Source of the DNA: Algoriphagus sp. AGSA1
GTDB taxonomy: Bacteria; Bacteroidota; Bacteroidia; Cytophagales; Cyclobacteriaceae
Reading direction: 5' to 3'
NCBI RefSeq assembly: GCF_021390545.1
Contig: NZ_JAJUWR010000029.1
Coordinates: forward strand, 27,227-91,226
DNA length: 64,000 bases
Below are positions 53,319 through 62,001 of this stretch, piece by piece. The position numbers and the translations under genes are program-made. Position 1 is the stretch's first letter; every line of letters begins with the position of its first letter. The notes under the pieces are model-generated. The model was given only the letters and a program-made list of their open reading frames with translations, had not been told where the DNA came from and did no database searches.

Positions 53319-54146
53319 TTATTCAAAATCTGTCGAAAAGGAAACTGTTTTCCATTGTTCTATTTCTTGTGATAGTTGAGCCATCTTGTTTGTTGCTCTT
53401 TTATGGGCATCACTACCCAAAAACAAAAGTGTTGGCGGATTTTGGTTACTCACTAATTCAATAAACGTGTCGGCAACCTTGTCGGGATTTCCTAATTGTT
53501 TGCCGTCTAAATCATACATTCTTTGATGCGCTGCTCTCAAAAAACTGTACTCATCAATTTGTTTTTCGCTAAACGCAATGGAGTCTGGTTTTGCAAAATT
53601 GGTTCGAAATAAGCCGGGTAAAATAGCTGTTACGTTTATGTTCAACGGTTTCAAATCAACCGACAGTGCTTCTGATAAACCCGTTACGGCAAATTTTGCC
53701 GACGAATAAATACTCCAACCAAGTCCTGGTGCGAAACCTGCGATTGATGAAATGTTAATGATATGCCCCGACCGCTGGTTTCTTAAGTAAGGTAGTGCTT
53801 GCTGAATTACTTTTACAACAGCAAAAAAATTGATATTGAAATTGTCGTTTATTTCTTGCTCTGATAATTCCTCAATTGCTCCGCCAATCCCATAACCTGC
53901 GTTATTTACAATTGCGTCAATTTTACCAAAAGTGTTTATTGTTTTTTCTAATGATGCTGCGATTGATTTGTCGTTTGTCAAATCAACTTCCAAAGGCAAA
54001 AAGTTTTCACTTGCAATGTCAGAAAATGCGGAAACTTGTCGTGATGTTGCAGCAATTTTATGTCCTTTTGATAATAGTTGCTTTACTAATGAACGTCCAA
54101 TACCTTTTGACGATCCTGTGATATACCATACTTTCAAATTGTCCAT
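53319..54146 (-). CDS. short-chain dehydrogenase/reductase
   Basis: 275 aa from the ATG at 54146 (MDNLKVWYITGSSKGIGR). Rossmann motif TGSSKGIG, NNAGYG, and the catalytic S..Y..K in NISSIAGFAPGLGWSIYSSAKFAV. It is a classical SDR of unknown substrate, clearly related to the SDR at 58714-59562. An AraC gene lies just upstream, as in the other pair. Confidence 0.88.
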   Translation of the reverse strand: MDNLKVWYITGSSKGIGRSLVKQLLSKGHKIAATSRQVSAFSDIASENFLPLEVDLTNDKSIAASLEKTINTFGKIDAIVNNAGYGIGGAIEELSEQEINDNFNINFFAVVKVIQQALPYLRNQRSGHIINISSIAGFAPGLGWSIYSSAKFAVTGLSEALSVDLKPLNINVTAILPGLFRTNFAKPDSIAFSEKQIDEYSFLRAAHQRMYDLDGKQLGNPDKVADTFIELVSNQNPPTLLFLGSDAHKRATNKMAQLSQEIEQWKTVSFSTDFE

Positions 54147-54227
54147 TTTTATACTTTTTAGTGACTGCAAAAGTAGAATGGTTTATTCGAGTAGTGGTAG
54201 TAGAAAGAAAACCCTTATTTGTAAAAA

Positions 54228-55121
54228 TCAAACCAATCTAAAAGAAGTTGGGTTTATTCCTGTTTGTTTTTTAAAGAACTTATTAAAGTGGGCAAGGTCG
54301 TCAAACCCCAACGTTTCGCTTATTTCAGAAATTGTCCAATCTGTGTGTTTAAGTAATATTTTTGCTTCTGTGCATATTCGTTCATATATGTGTTCGCGCG
54401 TTGTTTTTCCTGTAGCTTTTTTCACACACCTATTAAGATAATTAACGTGGACAAACATTTTCTCAGCATATTCATTGGGCAAACGAAGTTTTAGTTTGTC
54501 CGATTTGTATTGAACAGGGAATTGTTGTTCCAATAGTTCCGAAAAAATAATGGTAAGCCGTTTACTTGCATCGCCATATTGAAAAAGATTTTCGGGCGGT
54601 GTCCATTTCATTGCCAAAAAGTATAATTCACTAACGTAATTTCTAATCAAATCATACTTGTAAATATAATCTCCTTGTACTTCTTCGAGCATTTTAGAAA
54701 ATAGATTTTTTGTTTCCAGAAAGTTGCTTTCTGATAGTTTGAAAATGGGCGGACTTGATGATTTGAAAAGAGAAAAACTGTCTAAATCTAACCTGTAATT
54801 ACCTTGAAAAAATGCACTTTTAAAAACGCAGAAATAGCCTTTTGTTTTGGCTGATAAAGGTTCGTATGAATACGGGATATTCGGGTGAAAAAACATTAAA
54901 GTATTTCCGCTTACTTTGATATTTTGGTTGCCGTATTTAAACGTGTTTTCGCCCGAAAAAAGCATTATTTTAAAGAAGTTTCTACGAACGTGAACGGGTA
55001 ATTCTTCGTTTCTTTTCATTCTGTTTTCTATGCGAAACACATTAAACTGCCCGATTGTTTGGTGCAGGTTTTCGGGATGTTTATTGAATTTATGTTGATA
55101 AAATTGTTCTATGGTTTCCAT
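54228..55121 (-). CDS. AraC-family transcriptional regulator
   Basis: About 297 aa from the ATG at 55121. N-terminal cupin-like sensing part, then the AraC helix-turn-helix pair at the end (HVNYLNRCVKKATGKTTREHIYERI and ISETLGFDDLAHFNKFFKKQTG). It probably controls the SDR gene 81 bp downstream (inference from order). Confidence 0.88.
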   Translation of the reverse strand: METIEQFYQHKFNKHPENLHQTIGQFNVFRIENRMKRNEELPVHVRRNFFKIMLFSGENTFKYGNQNIKVSGNTLMFFHPNIPYSYEPLSAKTKGYFCVFKSAFFQGNYRLDLDSFSLFKSSSPPIFKLSESNFLETKNLFSKMLEEVQGDYIYKYDLIRNYVSELYFLAMKWTPPENLFQYGDASKRLTIIFSELLEQQFPVQYKSDKLKLRLPNEYAEKMFVHVNYLNRCVKKATGKTTREHIYERICTEAKILLKHTDWTISEISETLGFDDLAHFNKFFKKQTGINPTSFRLV

Positions 55122-55302
55122 TGCCAAATTATTGACAAAGTTAAACAATTAGTAAAAACAAAACTAAAGTTGAAAACAAATTGTCTGTCTGCCGTGTCGA
55201 CTTGTGCAGTTGGTTTAACATTTCGGAAAGCAGATGTAGTATCTGATTATTGCAGCACAAAAGTCAATCTCAATTATTTTGCAATGTGTTGCTAACAAGA
55301 GT

Positions 55303-55797
55303 TTAGGCAGTAGCTTTTTTGTTTATTTTTTTTTGTTGTATAAACTGATAAACTGAACCTGCCACAAACAAGATCAAGAAAACAAGAAGTGTTTTAGCTA
55401 TTACAGGGTCTGTTGGTGCTTTTGCCAAAGGATGTCCAACTGGAACACGGGTAAATGTTTCGTTAATTGTGGGAACCCACGACAAGAAAAAGCTAAACGA
55501 AAGAAAGAAGTTTTCAAAATATCGGCTTCTGTTACTTCCTTGTTTTTTAGTATGAAGAAAGTAGGCCCAAACAACTAAAGCAACAATAAATAGAGCAAAA
55601 ATATGACCCGGGTTAAAGCCACCCAATTTAGATAGTCCCAATGCTGTAAGTGAGGTAATTAGCGTGCAGTAAAAATATATTTTACCTGTAATGTGGGTCA
55701 AATTTATCTTGCCGTATCGTACATAAGATATAATTGCCGCTACAATAGCGATAATGCCAATGATGGTATGAAAAATACCCAAAGTAGATAATCCCAT
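55303..55797 (-). CDS. four-helix membrane protein
   Basis: A 164-aa protein with about four to five hydrophobic helices (at about 8-26, 40-58, 66-84 and 135-155). No domain is named with confidence. A short loop (RVPVGHPLAKAPTDP) is polar. It precedes no start overlap; the OsmC gene lies 27 bp upstream, so they are probably cotranscribed. Confidence 0.7.
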   Translation of the reverse strand: MGLSTLGIFHTIIGIIAIVAAIISYVRYGKINLTHITGKIYFYCTLITSLTALGLSKLGGFNPGHIFALFIVALVVWAYFLHTKKQGSNRSRYFENFFLSFSFFLSWVPTINETFTRVPVGHPLAKAPTDPVIAKTLLVFLILFVAGSVYQFIQQKKINKKATA

Positions 55798-55824
55798 TAT
55801 TCAAATATTTTAATGTTGTTTGTT

Positions 55825-56250
55825 TTAATAGATAAAATGTGCTTCTGAACTAATTGCCGTATTCAAAACTTTAGAAATTAAACAGTTTTTTTCAGCTTCC
55901 TTCGTAATCGCTTCAAATTCATCCGAATTAATGCCGGAAACATTACCGGTTATGGAAAGATGTATTCCCGTAATTCCCATATTGTCCATAGAAACGGTAG
56001 CTTCTGTGTCTAATGATGTTGGGCTTAACCCTTTTTGAGTTAGCGCAAAACTAACCGCCATTGTAAAACAGCCTGCGTGGGCTGCAGCTAACAATTCTTC
56101 GGGATTTGTCCCTTTTTCTTCTCCTGTAAAGCGAGTTTTGAAACTATAATTGGTATGGTTTAAAACTTCACTTTCTGTTGTCAAATTCCCTTTTCCGTCT
56201 TTAACATTGCCTTCCCAATGCGCCTTTGCTGTACGTTTCATTTTTTTCAT
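55825..56250 (-). CDS. OsmC-family peroxidase
   Basis: A 141-aa protein with the two catalytic cysteines of OsmC/Ohr proteins: C61 in AAAHAGCFTMAVSF and C123 in EAEKNCLISKVL. It reduces organic hydroperoxides. The AraC gene upstream (56327-57175) may regulate it (inference). Confidence 0.9.
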   Translation of the reverse strand: MKKMKRTAKAHWEGNVKDGKGNLTTESEVLNHTNYSFKTRFTGEEKGTNPEELLAAAHAGCFTMAVSFALTQKGLSPTSLDTEATVSMDNMGITGIHLSITGNVSGINSDEFEAITKEAEKNCLISKVLNTAISSEAHFIY

Positions 56251-56326
56251 TTTTAAAATTTGATGTCATTATTGACTATGCAAAGATGGAGAAGATTGGA
56301 AGGATAGATTTTGTAAATTGGCTCAA

Positions 56327-57175
56327 TTATTTGGCAATTTGGCTCAATCGGTAAGTTGTGGGAGATGTATGGTATTTTTCGTTGAAACTCTTAGTGAAAT
56401 TTGCAAGGTCATTAAACCCACAATCAAAGGCAATGTCGGAAATACGTTCATTGGAAACCACAAGTAGCTCTGCCGCTTTTTCTAATTTTCTGGTTTTAAT
56501 ATAATGGGCAGGGGTGTCGTTGTACAACTTTACAAATTCTCGCTTAAATGAAGAAACACTTAAATTTGTTTGCCGTGCCAGTTGCTCCACTGTCATTTGT
56601 GAAAATAGATTTGCTTCAATTATTTGTTTGAATGTATATGTTGTTGGGGAAAAAAGTTGGGACAATATGATTTGAACCGATGCGGCATCTCGTGTTTGCG
56701 ATAATAAAAGGATAATTTCTTTCAGTTTCAAAATCAAAATATCTTCGTTGACCAGGGACGGGTTTTCAAAATAAAACAGTAAACTTTCAATATATTTTTG
56801 GATTAGAAAGTCGTTATTTATTTTTTCGCTCGACTTATTTGAAATTGTGTTTTTAGGTGTATGGACTATTGCGGGTAACTCTTTGTCGTAGATTTTTTTC
56901 AGAATATCTGCGTAGAATGTAACAATTACAATCTCGCAATCATTTTCGGAATTTTGTATTTTGTTTCCGGAGTTTAAGCAATTCAGAAATAGGGAATAAT
57001 TGGACGGAATGTTTATTTGATAATCCTCCTTTTGATATAGAAGTGTACCTTTTTTGACAAATAAAAAACACGCCTGTTCGTTAACCGGAAAACTGTATTC
57101 AGCTGGTGATGTTAATACAATTTTTTGTACAAGGGTCTTTCCATACAAATCAAATTTTTTATAGTTATTTATCAT
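56327..57175 (-). CDS. AraC-family transcriptional regulator
   Basis: A 282-aa protein. The end has the two AraC helix-turn-helix motifs: EQLARQTNLSVSSFKREFVKLYNDTP and ISDIAFDCGFNDLANFTKSFNEKYHTSP. The N-terminal part is a small sensing domain. It is unrelated in length and start to the other two AraC proteins here. Confidence 0.88.
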   Translation of the reverse strand: MINNYKKFDLYGKTLVQKIVLTSPAEYSFPVNEQACFLFVKKGTLLYQKEDYQINIPSNYSLFLNCLNSGNKIQNSENDCEIVIVTFYADILKKIYDKELPAIVHTPKNTISNKSSEKINNDFLIQKYIESLLFYFENPSLVNEDILILKLKEIILLLSQTRDAASVQIILSQLFSPTTYTFKQIIEANLFSQMTVEQLARQTNLSVSSFKREFVKLYNDTPAHYIKTRKLEKAAELLVVSNERISDIAFDCGFNDLANFTKSFNEKYHTSPTTYRLSQIAK

Positions 57176-57397
57176 ATAAGTTTTGGCAATTACGTTGTAA
57201 AGATATTTCAGGTTTTTATTTATCCGTTATATTTTTCCTAAAATCAGCAAAGAACCGTCCACCTGTACAAAAGTTGATAAAAGCACTGTCGCCAAAGTTT
57301 AGCATAAAGTCCGATTAAAATTCGGCAGCGAACAGTCCACCGCAGACTTTAAAACTGTCGGGTTGTGCGGTCGTGTAAAATGGCTGGTAACGGTCAA
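57176..57397. other. non-coding stretch upstream of the intron relic
   Basis: No gene is recognised. GAACCGTCCACC (near 57251) recurs as GAACAGTCCACC (near 57330). It leads into the stem-loop at 57398. Confidence 0.35.
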
Positions 57398-57505
57398 GTG
57401 CATGAGCAGTAGCGGCTTTACGCACTTACTGTTCAGTTTAGAACAAAGATAGCTAAAAAGTAGAAACTTTGGATTTAGCATTTTCCCCGCTATTGCTTAA
57501 TACAC
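57398..57505 (+). repeat. stem-loop immediately before the intron relic
   Basis: The arms GTGCATGAGCAGTAGCGG (57398-57415) and a near complement (57487-57505) enclose about 71 nt. TAACGG precedes the first arm. The intron 5' end begins 5 nt after the second arm. The same layout is seen at 61887-61998. Confidence 0.6.
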
Positions 57506-57510
57506 ATCGT

Positions 57511-57722
57511 GTGTGCCCAGCATGGGCATCTGGTATCGAAGATATCAAATTATTCCAGAGGGTGAAATGCGAAGCATTCATGAACTCCGATGAAAAAAGA
57601 AGCTTCGTGAATAAAGTCCCTTAAGCGCGGGAGTAACGCCCCGAAGCCAAGCAAGTGGCAAGCTGGTCTGCCGTGAGGCATGCGCTGAAGGAAGCGAGCC
57701 TGCAAACCCCGGTTCCAACGAA
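57511..57722 (+). mobile_element. group II intron 5' fragment (domain I)
   Basis: It starts GTGTGCCCAGCATGGGC and follows the full intron's 5' end for its whole length, ending in CCGGTTCCAACGAA. Compensatory changes keep stems (for example TGCC/GGCA here against TGTC/GACA in the full copy). A 52-nt block is inserted after GGGTG (57565-57616) that the full copy lacks. It breaks off 5 bp before the AraC stop codon. Confidence 0.85.
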
Positions 57723-57726
57723 TCCA

Positions 57727-58695
57727 TTAATTGAAAGAAGCTCTAAACTCTAAAGGACTTTGATTAGTTTTGCTCTTAAACAACTTACTAAAACTTTGGC
57801 TATGCTCAAAACCCAATTCGTAAGCTATTTCGCTAATTGTAAGGTTAGTCGTTGATAGCTTCTCTTTTGCTTTTTCGATGAGTTTTTCGTGAATATGTGT
57901 TTGGGTAGAATTGCCAGTAAGTGATTTTAAAAGACTGCCTAAATAATTGGGCGAAAGATGCAGCTGCTCAGCCAAATATTGAGCTGTGGGTGTTCCTTTT
58001 TCAATAATATTGTCATCGTTGAAATAGTTCTCTAAAATGGATTCTACTTTTGCAAGTATCTGATGGTTGGTTTTGGCTCTTGTGATAAACTGTCTTTGAT
58101 AAAATCTTTCGCAGTAGCCCAACAATTGTTCTATCTGAGCAATGATGATGTTTTGTGTAAACTTATCAATGGAAGAATGATATTCTCTTTGTATGTTTTT
58201 TAAAATATCTATAATTACGGATTCTTCTTTTTCAGACATAAACAAGGCTTCATTGACATTATAGCCAAAAAACTCGTACTTACTTATAGACTTTGCCAAA
58301 TTTGTATTCCAAAGAAAATCAGGATGGATAAACAATAATAAGCCTGTTGGTTTTACTGTTTGCGTTTTATCAATAGTAATACTTACCAGTTGTTTTGGGG
58401 CTACGAATGTCATCAGTCCTTCATCAAAATCGTATTGCTGCTGACCGTATTTAAACTTGCCTTGAATATTTCTCTTTAAACCAACGGAATAGAAATTTTG
58501 CATCCAACTTATTTCTGTTTCATCGGTTTGATACTCCACCATGCCATAATCTACCAAACTTACTAAGGGATGTTCTGGCTTTGGCAAACCACTCATTTTA
58601 TGAAATTCGGCAATGGAATTGAAACGATAAATTTGTTTATTGCTCACGTCTTCAAAATCAATGACAAGGCTCACGTTTGCCAAAAGCCCTGTCAA
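57727..58695 (-). CDS. AraC-family transcriptional regulator
   Basis: A 322-aa protein, although the real start may lie some 20 residues further in, near RFNSIAEFHKMSGLP, where relatives usually begin. Two AraC helix-turn-helix motifs close it (EQLHLSPNYLGSLLKSLTGN and ISEIAYELGFEHSQSFSKLFKS). It is 18 bp after the SDR gene upstream; both form one transcript. Confidence 0.85.
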   Translation of the reverse strand: MTGLLANVSLVIDFEDVSNKQIYRFNSIAEFHKMSGLPKPEHPLVSLVDYGMVEYQTDETEISWMQNFYSVGLKRNIQGKFKYGQQQYDFDEGLMTFVAPKQLVSITIDKTQTVKPTGLLLFIHPDFLWNTNLAKSISKYEFFGYNVNEALFMSEKEESVIIDILKNIQREYHSSIDKFTQNIIIAQIEQLLGYCERFYQRQFITRAKTNHQILAKVESILENYFNDDNIIEKGTPTAQYLAEQLHLSPNYLGSLLKSLTGNSTQTHIHEKLIEKAKEKLSTTNLTISEIAYELGFEHSQSFSKLFKSKTNQSPLEFRASFN

Positions 58696-58713
58696 AGTTA
58701 AAATTTATTTGAA

Positions 58714-59562
58714 TTATTTTGCGTAATCTGTTGATTTGCTCAAAGTTTCATTGGCAGCAAGTGCATTTTGTAAGATTTCAATCTTGTTGTTTGCCATACC
58801 GAAAGAGTCTGAACCCATGAAGAAATGCAATGGTGCATTTTCCATTTCTGCTAATTCTATAAACACATCGGCTGCTTTGCTTGGGTCGCCGGGTTGGTTG
58901 CCCACCATTTGCGTTTCGTGCCATGCTTCGGTGTTACGGGCAGCTGTGTAGTCTGCGATAGGGTTGGCTGCTAATTTCATAGAACCTTCTTTTAGAAAAT
59001 TGGTATTGAAATAGCCCGGGTAAACGATAGTGGCTTTTACATCAAATTCTTTTGCTTCTACCGAAAGGGCTTCTGTTAGACCAACTACTGCAAATTTTGT
59101 AGCACAATACACACCCCATCCTGGGAATGCACCCAATAAACCTGCAATAGATGAAATGTTGATTACATGGCCTGCTTTTTTAGCTCTGAAATGTGGCATA
59201 ATGTTTCTGGTAACATTTAGCAATCCAAATACATTGATGTCAAAATTTTCTCTAGCTTCGGCATCGGTCATTTCTTCCAGTGTACCCAATTGTCCATAAC
59301 CAGCATTGTTTACTAGCACATCAATACCACCAAAGGTTTTGATTGTAGTTTCGATAGCTTGTGATACACTACCTTCATTTAATAACTCTACTTGTAGAGG
59401 CAAGAAATTGGAATTGTCAGCACCAACGGAATTGGTTAAAGATTCTACACTTCTTGATGTAGCTGCTACGTTATAGCCTTCTGAAAGTAACTTTTTTACA
59501 AGAGTTAATCCTAAACCCTTTGAGGCACCAGTTACAAACCATACTTTTTTTGAGTTGTCCAT
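58714..59562 (-). CDS. short-chain dehydrogenase/reductase
   Basis: A 282-aa protein with TGASKGLG, NNAGYG and the S..Y..K active site (NISSIAGLLGAFPGWGVYCATKFAV). It is a homologue of the SDR at 53319-54146 over its whole length. The MITE-like element begins 29 bp upstream of its start. Confidence 0.9.
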   Translation of the reverse strand: MDNSKKVWFVTGASKGLGLTLVKKLLSEGYNVAATSRSVESLTNSVGADNSNFLPLQVELLNEGSVSQAIETTIKTFGGIDVLVNNAGYGQLGTLEEMTDAEARENFDINVFGLLNVTRNIMPHFRAKKAGHVINISSIAGLLGAFPGWGVYCATKFAVVGLTEALSVEAKEFDVKATIVYPGYFNTNFLKEGSMKLAANPIADYTAARNTEAWHETQMVGNQPGDPSKAADVFIELAEMENAPLHFFMGSDSFGMANNKIEILQNALAANETLSKSTDYAK

Positions 59563-59590
59563 TTTTTTATTTTTTATTGTTATTGAATAA

Positions 59591-59740
59591 TGTGATTATC
59601 CGCAATGATGCCAGTAACCCTATTCTCTTTGCTTTACTGGACGGAAGACCGAATACGGGTGACCGAAGTGGCCTTGACGCTGGTGTTTTCCGAATCCTAT
59701 GATGCTTTTATTGTTTTACTGGCAGAAAAGCGGATATACC
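59591..59740. mobile_element. MITE-like element, copy 2 (150 bp)
   Basis: Flanked by a perfect 10-bp direct repeat TATTGAATAA at 59581-59590 and 59741-59750 (an 11th base T also matches if the element is taken from GTG). Terminal inverted repeats: TTATCCGC..GCCAGTAA against TTACTGGC..GCGGATAT. Compared with copy 1, CGGAAGAC/GTTTTCCG replaces CTAGAAGAC/GTTTTCTGG with pairing kept. No open frame is conserved between copies. Confidence 0.78.
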
Positions 59741-59939
59741 TATTGAATAATTACACTGCAAAGATGCTGTGCTAAAAAAAGATGGATGTAGCCGTATTAA
59801 TGGTCGTTGTGCTGAAATCAACGATTGGGGATTTTTAATTGACTTTTTGGGAAATTTTGGTGGTGTGTATGCTTTGGTCTGTTAGTTTTTGTCTGTCTGT
59901 GGAGCCTACACGGTTGTGAGGTTAGGGTTGCCACCAAAT

Positions 59940-60172
59940 TGACCAAAAAGATGGTCGTTCCAACGGGTGAAATGCGAGGCATTCATGTACTCCGATGATA
60001 AAAAGAAGCTTCGTGAATAAAGTCAACCTACAATCCAGAGAACCGCTCCCGATTCATCGGGAAGACCCGTACCGCCAGTTCCGAGGGTCGGGATACGGTG
60101 GTGTGAGACCTGTGCGCCGTGTCGTAGGCGCACCTCGCTAACTTAACGGTTGGCGAGGCCGTCTACGACTTG
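59940..60172 (+). mobile_element. internally deleted group II intron relic
   Basis: Shares the 52-nt block after GGGTG with the relic at 57.5 kb (here 59966-60021). It then jumps straight to the end of the reverse-transcriptase gene (CAACCTACAATCCAG) and the domain V-VI region ending GGCGAGGCCGTCTACGAC. A 10-bp lower stem of domain VI (GTCGTAGGCG with CGTCTACGAC) is intact. It codes for nothing. The 5' boundary is not sharp. Confidence 0.75.
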
Positions 60173-60235
60173 CGGTTCGTTGTTTTATATTCTCTTGTTT
60201 GTTTATCTCTATTTTCATTTTTTGAATTGTTAAAA

Positions 60236-60577
60236 TCAATTCCCTGATATTACCTTTCTATGGTCTCTGCCCCAATATACCATCATTTCAATCATAGGAA
60301 ACAATGTTTGACTGTATTCTGCCAAAGTATATTTCACTACAACAGGTGTGTCATCATATACATTTCGATTGATCAACTTATTTTGTTCTAATAACTTTAA
60401 TTCAGACGATAACACTTTGCTTGTAATAGGCGGGACATAACGTTGAATATCCCTAAAACGGGTGTTTCCTCTTTTTATGGCGATTAAAATTGGTAGTTTC
60501 CATTTACCATTTATTACATACAAAGTATCTTGTAGATAGTTGATTATTTCTTTCTCGGATAATTTTTCCTTTTTCAT
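60236..60577 (-). CDS. HxlR-family transcriptional regulator
   Basis: A 113-aa winged-helix protein: LYVINGKWKLPILIAIKRGNTRFRDIQRYVPPITSKVLSSELKLLEQN is the HxlR signature. It is divergent from the aldo/keto reductase, with 97 bp between starts, and probably regulates it (inference). Confidence 0.9.
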   Translation of the reverse strand: MKKEKLSEKEIINYLQDTLYVINGKWKLPILIAIKRGNTRFRDIQRYVPPITSKVLSSELKLLEQNKLINRNVYDDTPVVVKYTLAEYSQTLFPMIEMMVYWGRDHRKVISGN

Positions 60578-60674
60578 TAGTTTCTATTCCCTACTGGTTT
60601 CCTTTGGGTAACTGGTTACAAATATATACCAAATATTCCATACTTTTGCCATGCATCAAAAACAATTCAAACAA

Positions 60675-61718
60675 ATGGATAAAATAGAATATCGTGTATT
60701 GGGAGATAGTGGAATTAACGTAACAGCTATGGGAATCGGAACTCAAGCTTGGGGAAAAGAGAGTTTTGGCTATGGTTCAAGATATACTGAAAAAGACGTT
60801 TTTGAGGCATTTCAAGCAAGTCTGGATGCAGGGGTTAATTTCTTTGACACTTCGGATAGTTATGCAAAAGGAGAGTCTGAAAGACTATTAGGTAAATTCT
60901 TTAAGAATGATGGTCGTCCTGTTGTGATAGCTTCCAAATTCACGAAATCCAAATGGTATGACCCGGGAAATTATAAATCGCCCAAAGATGTGCTTCCTGC
61001 AATAGATAATAGTTTAAACAATCTCGGTCTTAAACAATTAGACCTTTATCAGATGCATTACCCTGAATCACAAAGTAAAATAAATGGTTACTTGGATGCA
61101 CTTGCCGAAACAGTTAAAAGTGGAAAGGCAAAATCGATAGGTTTATGTAATTTTAGTGCTGACCGTTTGCGGTATGCTTATGAATATTTAGACAAAAAAG
61201 GTGTTACTATTGCTTCAAATCAAATAGGGTATAACTTGTTATTCAGACATCCCGAAACCAATGGATTATTGAAAACCTGTGATGAACTGAATGTAGCTCC
61301 AATTGCTATTCTTCCTTTGGCAGAAGGAATTTTGACTGGTAAATACAGGGTTGGTGGCTTGGATTATCCCAAAAATGTAAAGTCCATTATGAAAGTTACA
61401 CAATTGGACATTTTCGGTACTGGACACCCTACTTTCTGGTTTAAAAGTCTATTCAAAAAGCCTTATGAGTTGGAAAGAGAGAAACTGGAGCCACTATTTG
61501 AATTGATGGAAAACATTGCTTCTTCCCACCAAGCTACTATCGTACAAGTTGCTTTAAATTGGTTGTTAAACAGTCATCCCAAAATGATTTATATTCCCGG
61601 AGCAAAAAATTTAAAACAAGTCAGTGATAATCTTTCTTCTTTGAAATGGAAATTGACTTCTGATGAATTTCAAAAAATCAGTAAACTTGAAAGAGAACTT
61701 TGGAACAATTATAAATAG
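60675..61718 (+). CDS. aldo/keto reductase
   Basis: About 347 aa from the ATG at 60675; an ATG at 60651 in the same frame is an alternative. FFDTSDSYAKGESERLLGK carries the catalytic Asp and Tyr, IASKFTK the lysine, LYQMHYPE the histidine. It is an NADPH-dependent reductase of unknown substrate. Confidence 0.92.
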   Translation: MDKIEYRVLGDSGINVTAMGIGTQAWGKESFGYGSRYTEKDVFEAFQASLDAGVNFFDTSDSYAKGESERLLGKFFKNDGRPVVIASKFTKSKWYDPGNYKSPKDVLPAIDNSLNNLGLKQLDLYQMHYPESQSKINGYLDALAETVKSGKAKSIGLCNFSADRLRYAYEYLDKKGVTIASNQIGYNLLFRHPETNGLLKTCDELNVAPIAILPLAEGILTGKYRVGGLDYPKNVKSIMKVTQLDIFGTGHPTFWFKSLFKKPYELEREKLEPLFELMENIASSHQATIVQVALNWLLNSHPKMIYIPGAKNLKQVSDNLSSLKWKLTSDEFQKISKLERELWNNYK

Positions 61719-61886
61719 GTTGAATTTGTAAACCGTCTTAAAAAAAATCGAAAAGTAGTGAAAGGGCAATCCGTCTGTATCGGTGTTAGGTCTGTAGTTA
61801 GTCATGATTTTATTTTGTGTCGCTACTGGAATACGTTCTTCCATTTTTGTCTGGTACGTCTTCGTCACAATGCCCGCTAACGTTTT
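61719..61886. other. 3' region of the aldo/keto reductase gene
   Basis: No gene is recognised. CGCTAACG at 61875-61882 stands just before the first arm of the stem-loop, as TAACGG does at the other site. Confidence 0.4.
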
Positions 61887-61998
61887 GGCGCTTGGCGCAG
61901 TGGCGGATTTCGGAGCACAAAACTGTCAATACACCACAAATGTTGATGCGAGGTAGAATGTTCAATTAACCAAGTCACCCGCCATTGAGCCAAACGCC
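61887..61998 (+). repeat. stem-loop immediately before the full group II intron
   Basis: Two 20-nt arms (GGCGCTTGGCGCAGTGGCGG at 61887-61906, near complement at 61979-61998) pair at 17 of 20 positions around a 72-nt loop. The intron begins 3 nt further. Class C group II introns are known to insert behind terminator hairpins or attC sites; this layout fits. With TAACG before arm 1 it also looks attC-like. Confidence 0.65.
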
Positions 61999-62001
61999 TG
62001 T

